Assembly (NCBI GenBank): GCA_922989275.2
Contig: OV277868.1
Span: 52,388,216 to 52,452,215, forward strand
DNA: 64,000 bases
DNA from: Gari tellinella
Lineage: Eukaryota > Mollusca > Bivalvia > Cardiida > Psammobiidae
Reading direction: 5' to 3'
A model generated the notes under the pieces. It was not told the origin of the DNA. It searched no databases and worked only from the letters and a program-made list of their open reading frames with translations. Every line of letters begins with the position of its first letter. Within the stretch, counting starts at the first letter, position 1. Position numbers and translations under genes: made by a program. Shown here one piece after another: positions 11,098-21,700 of this stretch.

Positions 11098-11685
11098 GAA
11101 TAATATTAATGGCCAAGCAACTTTACATCTAATCTTAATCCAAATAGTCTTCAACCTTTAATATATGTTATCCATATTTCAAAGTTAAAATGTGGATTAA
11201 TGTTTTAACTCTTGCATATATGAGTAGGTTTGACGTAAGTGAGCTAACTATAGAAATACAGAAACTTCCAGTAACTTAATGGAGTTCAAGTTTTGACTTT
11301 ATTTGACAATTGTAATTGGTGTTTATTCCAGTCAGACAGAAACAGTCTGCAGAAAACACTTCTGTGGGAGTTTATAGCAGGATAAGGATTAAAACATGAA
11401 AAGGCAGTCCTCAGTACACACAATTCCTGTACACAGTGTAGACCCTGATCAGTAAATTAGGATACTCATATTTTGACTTCCACACATTGTATTTATGATA
11501 CATGAAAACAAGATCAAGTAAACAAAGTTGCCATAGCAACCGTTCTACATGGACTATCATAATAAGGCAAGAAAAATATACATACAGTCCCTTGGACAAG
11601 TCAGAATGAACATAGCAGAAACGTACAAAATTGTCACCCATAACTCATGAATACGCTAAATATTTTATGTCTTTGATAGCACTTA

Positions 11686-11945
11686 TTAACCATTTACCTT
11701 ATACATGTAGGCTGCTTCTTTGTTTTAAAGACATGTGACCACTTAAAGCAGATCTGAAGTGGAGCAGATAGTGACTTAAGATGCATTCTGCTTTTCTTTC
11801 TACCTGCTTTAAGCTACCATTTGTTAAGATATAGAAATTATTTTTGAGTGTACATTCCTCACTGTATAAAGATGTGTAATGATTTTGTTCATTGGACAAA
11901 TAAATTTAAGGTGTAAAAATGTGTATCTATTGGGCCATGGGTTAA
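11686..11945. mobile_element. T1 MITE, diverged
   Basis: TTAACCATTTACC at the left and GGGCCATGGGTTAA at the right. The central hairpin survives as GCAGATCTGAAGTGGAGC.. / ..GCTTTTCTTTCTACCTGC with many mismatches, so this is an old copy. Confidence 0.65.
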
Positions 11946-12313
11946 ACTTTCGTTTGTTCTTAGTTTTAATAATATGCCTATTAATTCCAAGTCTTTACAA
12001 TATTAAATTGCACAAATCATCCAACACTCTCACATTAATGACACCTATATTTAACGGTGACATGAGGAAGCACCTATGATCATACTATAGCATTAAATCT
12101 GTAAAATGTGTCAGTATAATGTAACTATGTATGTCAACCCTTATCCTGTCTCCTGTCAAGTAAAAAAGTTAAGAGCCAGATCAGACACAGAGTAACCCGG
12201 TGTCTTATCAGGCTCGAAACCATATGTCACTCAGATTAAAATTAATGATAAGAAATGTCAAAAACAAAAAGTTGCAGTTTTTTACATTTTATTGCACTGT
12301 GTTTATCATGCAT

Positions 12314-12564
12314 TTAACTCTTTGAACCCTAGTCCCGCTTATAGGCGTCCTTTTCAAACAGTGTACATGTGAATAGTACACTTGTCCTGTGCAAACAGTG
12401 AAGACCCAGATCAGAGGGCTCCGAAAGGAGCACTCTGATCAGGGTCTTCACTGTTTGTCATAATGCTAAACATTGACAAAAACAACCCTTAAAAGTCAGA
12501 AATGGACTAGACTAAAATGGAAACTGGAATTTTCCATTTAAAGTTTCAGGGAGGAAAGAGTTAA
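12314..12564. mobile_element. T3 MITE, core B hairpin
   Basis: TTAA-flanked. Left end CTCTTTGAACCCTAGTCCCG, right end TTTCAGGGAGGAAAGAG. The central palindrome runs from GCAAACAGTGAAGACCC to its mate GGGTCTTCACTGTTTG with GAGGGCTCCGAAAGGAGCAC at the tip. Copies also at 18293, 36796, 40858, 48193, 55143 and 63387. Confidence 0.8.
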
Positions 12565-12875
12565 ACAAGAAAGAACAATGTTTTCACGGTACAACAGTTG
12601 AAACTACTGCTTATTCAGCAGGATAAGGGCTACTATATGATGTCTGTTTGGTCCATTTTTGAAACATTGGTTCCATCAAGTTTGATAACAATAAGCACAG
12701 TCCGGGAAGCAATTGTTATCATGATGATAACTTAAGGTATGCTACAAAGATAAGGACAGGTTCTCTATCTCAAAAGATGAATGTTAGAAGTCATCAGAAA
12801 ACAAACCTTTGCATGCCATGCAGAAGGTCAATATTCTCATGTCATCCACTTGGGTACTGAACAGATTCGTAGTTA

Positions 12876-13130
12876 CAGGGCTGCCATTTCTCCGGATTTT
12901 TCCTAAATCTCCGGATTTTTTCCCAGTTCATGGTACTTTAAAGCAGGCTGAAAGTAAAGCAGAATGCGCCCTAAGGCGCATTCTGCTTTACTTACAGCCT
13001 GCTTTAAGTGGTCGCATGTCAACAAAACAAGGAAAAGGCTAATGGGTAAAGGTACGATTCGTTAAATCGCACTTGAAAAATGCAAATTTTGAAATCTTAG
13101 GATTTTTCATGTCAATTTATGGCAGCCCTG
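12876..13130. mobile_element. H2 MITE carrying a captured T1 core
   Basis: Ends CAGGGCTGCCATTTCTCCGG and ATTTATGGCAGCCCTG. Flanked by the 6-bp duplication TAGTTA. The interior (core A hairpin and 'ttaagtggtc..caaaac') is recognisably T1 without its outer ends, so the element is a chimera. Copies at 23997, 40600 and 51187. Confidence 0.8.
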
Positions 13131-13139
13131 TAGTTAAGG

Positions 13140-13885
13140 TAGTATGCCTTAATGATATTTGGTCAATATGGTACTCTCTAAGAGCGATATGTCATTCATG
13201 TCAAATAACTATCTGTACCAAAGCATGGTTTGATACAGTCCATGAGTACGGATGATCACTCTAGAATAGGATATTGACCCGATTTCATAAAGAGCGTACG
13301 ACCTTAACTGATTGTTTATGGACTTACATGTACATATGACTTCTTGTTGACTTAATAAATCCCTACATTGTTCTAATACATGTACATAGAAAATCTACTT
13401 GACATAGATGGAAAACTAAACACACATATTGCATTTACTTCATAATTCTGGGCCCTGATAATGCTACAAATTACTGTATACATGCACATCACACTGGTTC
13501 TCATTCCAACAGTGATTTGTCAAAACTATGTCATTTATCTATTGACCAGTTCCAGGTCTTTTTCTAACTGTGACTAGTTTTGAACTAGTTCCTACTGGTG
13601 TTACAATCTGATGTAGTCCCAGTCTGCTTGCTGGATCCCAGCTTGTTGGCAGGCACTTGGTAATGTAGCAGTATAAAGAGGCTATAGTGTCCACTGGTTC
13701 CAGGCATCCAACACTATGAATATTATTGTTTAACAGCCAAGTTATGTTTAGTGACCATTCAAAGAGAAAGTATTGAGATCTCTCTATTGACATATGTCTG
13801 CTAAATGTATGACAAAATAAATGAAGAAAGCTCCACTTGGGAGCTTTCTGCATTTCTTTTGTCCTGCATTTAGCTACTATTAATT
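13140..13885. other. No gene seen
   Basis: Apparently unique AT-rich sequence. A one-sided fragment CCCGATTTCATAAAGAGCGT at about 13278 resembles the end of the element at 35799. The 104-codon reverse frame at 13539-13853 shows no recognisable domain. Confidence 0.4.
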
Positions 13886-13891
13886 TTGTTC

Positions 13892-14143
13892 TAACCCATT
13901 CCCCCGATATATAAGCCTTTATACGCCTTCAATTCATTGTTCTATTGAAGAAAATAGTCCAAATTTATACAGTCATATATATGAATCATAAGAAATATTT
14001 TCAATATCCCAGCAGATGATGACTTAAAGCAGGCTGAAAGTAAAGCAGAATGTGCCTTAAGGCACATTCTGCTTTACTTTCAACCTGCTTTAGGTGGCCA
14101 GTTAGCTTCAATACTGGAAACAGGCTATGGGGTAATGGGTTAA
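13892..14143. mobile_element. T1 MITE with near-perfect hairpin
   Basis: Left end CTAACCCATTCCCCCGATAT (TTAA decayed), right end GGGGTAATGGGTTAA. Core A palindrome at about 14022-14092 centred on GTGCCTTAAGGCAC with one or two mismatches. Confidence 0.78.
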
Positions 14144-14689
14144 AAGGCTACCGGTACCCAAAGGGTCTTTACTAGAATTGTCTCTAAACACGAGTGTGAG
14201 GGTTCCCATATTCACTTCCTCTAGCAGCAGACCATTGTGTGGTAAAGATTTTGATTTCCTCGCATGACTCATCCTGAAAGAAAGAAGGAGGAAATTATTT
14301 CACACAGGTCCTTACCCTTCTATTGCCTATAGCATACAGTGGAGAAAACGTTCTTTCCCGTTTAAAGGCAAACAAAACAAACACAACACACTACAAGAGC
14401 GTGTCCCAGTTACACGAATGCCCCCGATGATACAGGGAGGGGAATCCAGACTATCAAACGTAAAAGTTAGAGAGCTGAAACTGTAGTGGAGCGTCATTTT
14501 GAGGACTTCAAGGGCCATTACTCCAAAGGGCCTAGCATAAATTGGTGCCGCTGGTTATCCAAATTGGTCTCCATTTTATGTCAACAAACATTTTCAGAAA
14601 GTTTGGTGATGATCAGATGAAAAGCAATGTGTTTGTGAAACACAAATGCCCCCAGCCAGCATCATGTTCTGTAATGTAATGCTTATTTG

Positions 14690-16368
14690 CAAAAGTAGGT
14701 CAAAAGTCATGGTCGTAGGGTAAATGAAACATTGGCATGGTTGGAGAAGTCTTAACACAAGAAACATATAAAGTATGGAAGCTCTAGGCCTACTGGTTCA
14801 AATGTTATAGGCGTATAAAGATTTATACAAATAAAGGTCAAATGTCAAGGTCACAAGGGCAAAAACGTAGGTATGGTTGGAAAGGTCTTGACACAAGAAA
14901 TATATTAACAAAATATGAAAGCCATAGGCCTACTGGTGCAATTGTTATAGCCATTTAAAGATTTCAACAAAAGTAGGTCAAATGTCAAAAAGTTTTGTAT
15001 GGTTAGAAAGGGAAAACACATGTCAAGTATAAAAGGCCAAGGTGCAAAAATGCAAAAGTTATATCCAAGGTTAAGGTTTTTGGTTAAAATTTGATTAAAT
15101 AGGTCAAAGATCGAGGTCAAGGTCACATGGTCAAAGATGTTGGTATGGTTGGAAAGGTCTTGACACAAGAAATATACATACAAAATATTAAAGCCCTGGG
15201 CCAACTGGTGCAAATGTTATAGCCATTTAAAGATTTTTACAAAAGTAGGTCAAATGTCAAGGTCACAAGGTCAAAAAGTTTTGTATGGTTGGAAAGGTCT
15301 TGCCATGAAGAATACACATGCCAAGTATAAAAGGCCCAGGTTCAAAAATGCAAAAGTTATAGCCAATGTTAAGGTTTTTGGTTAAAGTTTGATTAAATAG
15401 GTCAAAGGTGAAGGTCAAGGTCACATGGTCAAAGATATTGGTATGGTAGGAAAGGTCTTGACACAAAACATATACATACAAAATATTAAAGCCCTATGCT
15501 AACTGGTGCAAATGTTATAGCAATTTAAAGATTTTTACAAAAGAAGGTCAAATGTCAAGGTCAAGGTCAAAAAGTTTTGTATGGTTGGAAAGGTCTTGCC
15601 ATGAGGAATACACATGCCAAGTATAAAATGCCCAGGTGCAAAAATGCAAAAGTTATAGCCAAGGTTAAGGTTTTTGGTTAAAGTTTGATTAAATAGGTCA
15701 AAGGTAAAGGTGAAGGTCGCAAAGTCAAAGATGTTGGTATGGTTGGAATGGTCTTGACACAAGAAATATACATACAAAATATGAAAGCCCTGTGCCAACT
15801 GGTGCAAATGTTAAAGCCATTTAAAGATGTTTACAAAAGTAGGTCAAATGTCAAGGTCAAGGTCACAAGGTCAAAAAGTTTTATATAGTTGGCAAGGTCT
15901 TGCCATGAGGAATACACATGACAAGTATAAAAGGCCAAGGTTCAAAAATGCAAAAGTTATAGCCAAGGTTAAGGTTTTTGGTTAAAGTTTGATTAAATAG
16001 GTCAACGGTGAAGGTCAAGGTCACATGGTCAAAGATGTTGGTATGGTTGGAAAGGTCTTGACACAAGAAATATACATACAAAATATGAAAGCCCTGGGCC
16101 AACTGGTGCAAATGTTATAGCCATTTTAAGATTTTTACAAAAGTAGGTCAAATGTCAAGGTCAAGGTCACAAGGTCAAAAGTTTTGTATGGTTGGAAAGG
16201 TCTTGATACAGGGAAGACACATGCCAAGTATAAAAGGCCTAGGTACAAAAATGCAAGAGTTATAGCCAAGGTTAAGGTTTTTGGCACAGACAGACGGACG
16301 GACGGACAGACAAACCAACAGACATGACAAAAACTATATGCCCCCGAATCGTAGATTCTGGGGGCATA
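14690..16368. mobile_element. Pearl-like (Helentron-associated) element with about five 300-bp core repeats
   Basis: Core units begin with 'caaaatatgaaagccctgggccaactgg'-like blocks at about 14910, 15181, 15480, 15775 and 16079, a period near 270-305 bp, each with TCAAGGTCACA blocks. The array ends with a short ACGG/ACAG microsatellite (16289-16310) and a terminal hairpin TATGCCCCCGAATC..ATTCTGGGGGCATA (16337-16368). Tandem cores plus an ACGG tract and 3' hairpin are the known layout of bivalve pearl elements. The left end is not clear. Repeated reverse-strand frames here are a by-product of the repeats. Confidence 0.7.
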
Positions 16369-16424
16369 AAAATGGAGAAAATGACTTTAGTTTGATAATT
16401 CTAACTATTCATTTTAATCCCAGT

Positions 16425-16560
16425 GGCAAACAGTTTGGAGCCTGATCAGACGCTGGGTAACCCAGCGTCTGATCTGGCTCCAAACTGTTTGCATTGAAAA
16501 TATTAGTTTCAGCATAAACATGTTTATTGGAAAAGAATAACGTTTGCTCCACTGTATATC
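16425..16560. mobile_element. Truncated M1 MITE with intact core B hairpin
   Basis: GCAAACAGTTTGGAGCCTGA.. pairs with ..TCCAAACTGTTTGC. The right side continues to TTTGCTCCACTGTA (M1 end). The left M1 end CAGTGGAG is absent. Confidence 0.65.
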
Positions 16561-16565
16561 AATGA

Positions 16566-16652
16566 CTTTTGGAAACAGTTTGGATCCAGATGAGATGCCA
16601 GATAACTAATTTAGCATCTCATCCAAATCCTAACTGTTTGACACTCGGATAA
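16566..16652. mobile_element. T2 hairpin fragment
   Basis: GAAACAGTTTGGATCCAGAT.. with a mismatched mate ..CCTAACTGTTTGACACTCGG, matching the T2 core and its right flank. The TTAA ends are missing. Confidence 0.55.
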
Positions 16653-16728
16653 ATTCAAAGGAGTAAAATTTGCATTCTTGATACTGACAATAAGAGCTAG
16701 TCATTAGTTCAATGCAATAAAACAATGA

Positions 16729-17706
16729 ACAAGAGCCGCATGCGGCCCTAAATCGCTCACCTGGTACCCATGGTTCAGGGTAATGGACCAGTCCTGCAGT
16801 AATTATGGTTAAGTTTTCACTATAAGCCATCATCGGTAAATTCACCCCCACCCACTGGCGGCCATGTTTGAACTAGGAAGATTATTTGAAGAAAACTGGC
16901 AAAGGGTCACCCATGAATCATTATTTGTGTAAAAATATTCTTAAATCAGACCAATAGTTTCAGAGAAAAAGATTTTTAAAGATTTTCTATACGGAAAACT
17001 TACCCCACCCACTGGCAGCCATGTTTTTTAAGATAACAAAATGATTTAAAAAGATCTGGTAGAGAGTCATAAATGGATCATCGGTGTTAAATTCTTTTCA
17101 ATTTGGACTAGTAGTTTCACAGAAGAAGATTTTTAAAGTTTTTACTATACAGTAACATAAGGAAAATGTGCCCCACCCACTGGCGGCCATGTTTTTTTAG
17201 ATACCAAAATTATTTTAAGAAATCTGGTAGAGGGTCACCCATGGATCATTTGTGTGAAATTACTTTCAAATCGGACCAGCGGTTTCAGACAAGAAGATTT
17301 TTAAAGTTTTCACTATATAGCCATATAAGGAATATCTGCCCCATCCACTAGCTGCCATGTTTTTTAAGATAAGAAAATTATTTTATAAAATCTGATAGAG
17401 GGTCACCTATGGCACATTTGGGTAAAATTATTTTCAATTCGGATCAGTAGTTTTTGACAAGAAGATTTTTAAAGTTTTTTCAATTGGTTGCCATGGCAAC
17501 CACAATTTCAATTAGATGACCTATATTTGAAGAAATCTGAGAGAGTACCCTACAAGGAACAATCCTATGAAGTTTTGAAGAAATTGGTCCAGTGGTTTTC
17601 AAGAAGAAGATCTTTAAAAAAAAGTTTGACGATGGACTGACGGACGGACGACTGACACAGGGCGATCACAATAGCTCACATTGGCACTTTGTGCCAAGTG
17701 AGCTAA
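16729..17706. mobile_element. Pearl-like element with four units of about 155-168 bp
   Basis: Starts with AAGAGCCGCATGCGGCCC. The phrase CCCACCCACTGGCGGCCATG recurs at about 16849, 17003 and 17171, and in altered form at 17339. It ends with GACGGACGGACGACTGACAC and the hairpin TAGCTCACATTGGCAC..GTGCCAAGTGAGCTA (17672-17705) followed by AAAA. The same 3' end occurs at 58580. A 160-bp tandem core and ACGG tract match bivalve pearl elements. Confidence 0.72.
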
Positions 17707-18292
17707 AAACATGGAGGTCAAAACATTCTGCACAACTGAATGTGAGTTGACGTCTTGTGACTTTATGTCGCTTTTAAAAAGGATTTCAGCCCTATTCTGA
17801 TGTCCAGCTAATTACATATGGAGGAAGAACCCAGTAGCCCTTTAAACACTGTTTTGGGCACAAATTGGCAAGCAATTTGGATCATAATCAGACACAGCAT
17901 CTGATTCGTTACAAAATATTCAGTTGAAACATACTTAGTTTCAGAAACAATTACAAGTGTAAACACTGTTAACTATAGCATTTTCAACACATCAAGGGCA
18001 GGTAACTCATGACCTTATGGTCCGAAATCAACCATAATCACTCATCCAAAATTATAGTCATATACAATCTGAGCAAGTTTGAGAAAGATTGAATTTAAAT
18101 TGTGACCTCTAGAGTGTATAAAACACTCAAGTTGCGGACGATGGACAACAAACACCGTACAATATCAAGGATTGCAAAAGCTTAAAACTGCTTGGCACTT
18201 GGAACTCCAAAATGTTCAACACTCACTAGGGTATTAATTTAGTCAATTTACCTAAACATAAAGTCTGAGAAATGAAAGAAGGCAACAATTTC

Positions 18293-18535
18293 TTAACCCT
18301 TTCATCCCTGAAACTTCAAATGGACAATTCTAGTTTTCAATTTAGTCTAGTCCATTTTTGACTTTTAAGGGTTGATTTTTACAATATATATCAAAATGAC
18401 AAACGGTGTAGACCCTGATCAGAGGGCTCCTTAAGGAGCCCTCTGATCAGGGTCTACACTATTTGCATTGGACAAGTGTACTCCTCGCAGCTTGCAAATG
18501 ACGCAAATATGCGTGACTAGGGTTCAAAGAGTTAA
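18293..18535. mobile_element. T3 MITE just downstream of the septin stop
   Basis: Inverted relative to the 12314 copy: TTAACCCTTTCATCCCTGAA at the left, GGGTTCAAAGAGTTAA at the right. The core B hairpin is almost perfect and its tip is GGGCTCCTTAAGGAGCCC. If the septin 3' untranslated region extends about 110 bp or more it would carry this hairpin. Confidence 0.8.
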
Positions 18536-18642
18536 GTAAAGCAAATGATGCCATGACAGTGATTTTGAAATCTTAGGACTTTTCATGCCAACTTATGGCA
18601 GCCCTGGTGAAGGGGTTATAATTATGACGAGAGACCTACTGG

Positions 18643-18753
18643 CTAGACATTGTGAGATCGGACTCCTCCATTCTGTTGTGGTGGGCCACCTCCTTGTTTC
18701 TGAGCTTCCATCTGTGCTTGCATCTGGGCCACCATCTCCTGCATGCGCTTCAG
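18643..18753 (-). CDS. SEPT2-like: Septin terminal exon (coiled-coil end)
   Basis: 36 residues, [18 protein letters not shown].. and a Gly/Pro/Gln-rich tail ending R-S-H-N-V, then TAG (plus strand CTA at 18643-18645). Acceptor TTTACAG on the minus strand. Leucine and methionine spacing fits the septin C-terminal coiled coil. An M2 MITE begins only 48 bp upstream of its acceptor. Confidence 0.95.
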   Translation of the reverse strand: MKRMQEMVAQMQAQMEAQKQGGGPPQQNGGVRSHNV

Positions 18754-21700
18754 CTGTAAAGGCAAGACAAGTCAGTGATATATTACAAAACATATAATTA
18801 CAGTAAAAGCCCTCTATTAGTATTACAACCACTAAATCGAAGGCTAATTGATCGTATAAAAGGCAGGTGACAGCTTAAAGCAAGGTGACAGTAAAACAGA
18901 AAGCTCCTAAAGGAGCTTTCTGTATTACTGCCACCTTACTTTAAGCAGCCACCTGTCATAAACACTTACTAATTAACACAATTTAATGGTTGTAATAGAG
19001 AGGTTTAACTGTATACTATGGTATATGTAACAGATCATCTGATTGGCTGGCATATAACTGATCATCCAAATTGGTCCACATTTAACCTAGAACCTGATTG
19101 GTCATCAAGTGACAGGTGAGCGAGTCAGAAGTTAAATACATCAAATGCTGGCAGTTCTCAAATTTTTTATTGTTAATCAAAGCATTAAACTAAAGATTTT
19201 TTGATTGCTTCAATTTAATTTAATTATGTTACCAAGGTAAGACACTGTTAGGCAAGAATCTCACAGTAGCGGTAATTGTATCAAACATTTGAAGCAAATG
19301 ACATCAAAATTTTGTAAGGAAATGTTATTGGAAAATCAAAACAAGAGCTGAAAGTAAAGCTGACTAAAGTTTTCTGCTTTACGTTCAACCTGCTTTCAGC
19401 CTTGATCAATGTTTTGATACTGAAAGGGCTGCCATTTCTCCGGATTTTTGTGAAATCTTCAGATTTTTTGTTCTTACTTTTTAAAATTAGGTATTTTATG
19501 CGTTTTTTATTTAGGAAACATGGGTTTCAAACAGTTTAGATCCAGATCAGACTCTGCGTTATGCGGTGTCTGATCTGGATCAAAACTGTTTCCATAATTA
19601 CCTATACATGTATGTTGAATCGCGCTTGAAAGTTTGGAAATCTTAGGATTTTTTTAGCAATATATAGTAGCTGTGTACTGACCTCCTTTTCTTTCTCCTG
19701 TAAGGCCAGTTCCCTTTGGTCAGCGCCTGGTTCAGCCCTGGGTGGTGCACGACTGAAATAGCCAAACAGCCATTGAACATGTGCTACTACATACAGAACA
19801 CACAAACAGTGCCATACTTATTTGACAACTCTCTGTCACATTTATCTCTACTCATTGCTTTAACCCATTACCTCAGACTGTTTCTAGTATTGAAGATAGG
19901 TGATCACCTAAAGCAGGTTGAAAGTAAAGCAGATTCTGCCTTACTTTCAGTCTGCTTTAAGCTGTCATCTACTATGATATGGAAAATATTTCTGATCTTG
20001 TATACTCCTGACAATATGAAATTGCATGTACAGGTCCTCAGTGGAGGAATAAACTAAAGCATATTTATAAGGTAATGGGTTAATTGCATGTTTCTGAAAG
20101 GCTCCTTATCAGTAATTCACTAATTGATTACAACTGTATGCAGGGCTCCAGATAAGAGGTAGTTATTTCAACAAATCAAACATTTTCTCACTCATTTCAG
20201 CACCAAATCCTATGGTGTTACTACTCATTAGAATCGTCTCGAAGTGACACCATAGGGTTTAATTGAGAAATAAAGATTTTAGTTTTTGAAAAACTACTCT
20301 TATCTGGAGCCCTGTGTATGGTGAAGGAAAAGTTCCCTATTTTGGTATACCAGTAGCTGAAAATCAAATTCTATCAAACATGTGTTAACTCATTTATCCC
20401 TGAGATGTCATGGACGATTCCAGGTTCCAATTAAGTCTAGTTAACATTTTGACTATTTAAGGTGATTTTTGGACAATAATTCAGAAGACAAACAGTGGTC
20501 ACCATGCATCCAAAATGAAGTTACCAGCAAAAATATATTGGACAATGTTTGTGCACAACAGCACTCTCAGCCAGCAACACAGTAGAACAGAAAACAATGG
20601 TAACTCTTTCACTGCAAAAATGTTAGATATAGGAACATTTTCCATACTTTCCTTGTTAGCATTTTTTCTTTATGAAATATAGAAGGGAATGTCCAACAGT
20701 TTGGATCCATATCCGAAATTGATTTAATCCAAAATGTTTGCAATTACCAATGAAATCATTAATGGCAGTGAACGAATTAGAAAAATATAACAGTGGAGAA
20801 TCTGTTATTGTTTCCCGTTTAAACGCAAACGCAAAGCACTAAAACGTAGAAAAGAACAACTTTTGGACAATTCTGATATTTCATGTTTATCTTGGTGGCA
20901 AACAGTTTGGAGCCTGATCAGACGCCGGGTTACCCGGCGTCTGATCTGGCTCCAAACTGTTTGCACTGCAAATAATAGTTTTAGCGTAAACGCGTTTATA
21001 AGGAAAGAATAACACATTCTCCACTGTACTTTAAGCATTGCTCTTTGCAGATGGGTTATATATTTATAACATTTCTTCAAACAAAATCTAAATGCAGCTT
21101 TATCCCTTTATCCCATAGTCTGTTTCTAGTTTTGAAGACATGTGACCACTTAAAGTTGGTTGAAAGTAAAGCAAAATGTGCCTTACGGCACATTCTGCTA
21201 TACTTTCAGCCTGCTTTAAGCTATCATCTGCTAGGATCTTGAAAATAACTTTCATATGATACATATTCATGACTGTATAAATTGGAAATAGAGTTAAAAA
21301 AAAATTCAACGGAGGAATAACTTGAGGGGTAAAAATGCACATTATCTACAGAGTAAAAGGTTAAGCTTTGCTCTTTTCAGCTGGGTTACATATGAAATTT
21401 CTTCCAACAAAATCTATATGCAGCTTTGCTTAATATGTCTATAACAAACCATTTCTAAACATTTTCTAGAAAGCACAAGAAAATCAAGAGTCTGTGGTAG
21501 GATGTGTGTGCAACATGTTTTATCAAATATACCGGCTCCAGATAAGGGGGGTATTTCAAAAACTAAAATCTTTATTTCTGCTTAAAACCCTATAGTGTCA
21601 CTACTCATTAGAATCGTCTCGAAGAGACGCTTCTAATGAGTAGTAACACCATAGGATTTGATGATAAAATAAGTGAGAAAATGTTGGATTTCTGCAGTTT

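Noticed and set aside
14022..14092. Perfect hairpins considered as microRNA genes or CRISPR-like repeats.
   Set aside because: They occur inside MITEs with defined ends and in many dispersed copies; CRISPR arrays would have regular spacing and are not expected in a eukaryotic nuclear genome.
14905..16111. Four reverse-strand frames with repeated HQLAQGF.. and LTKNLN.. phrases looked like a repeat protein.
   Set aside because: They follow the 300-bp tandem DNA cores of the pearl-like element, each begins and ends at arbitrary points, and no splice sites or start context support them.
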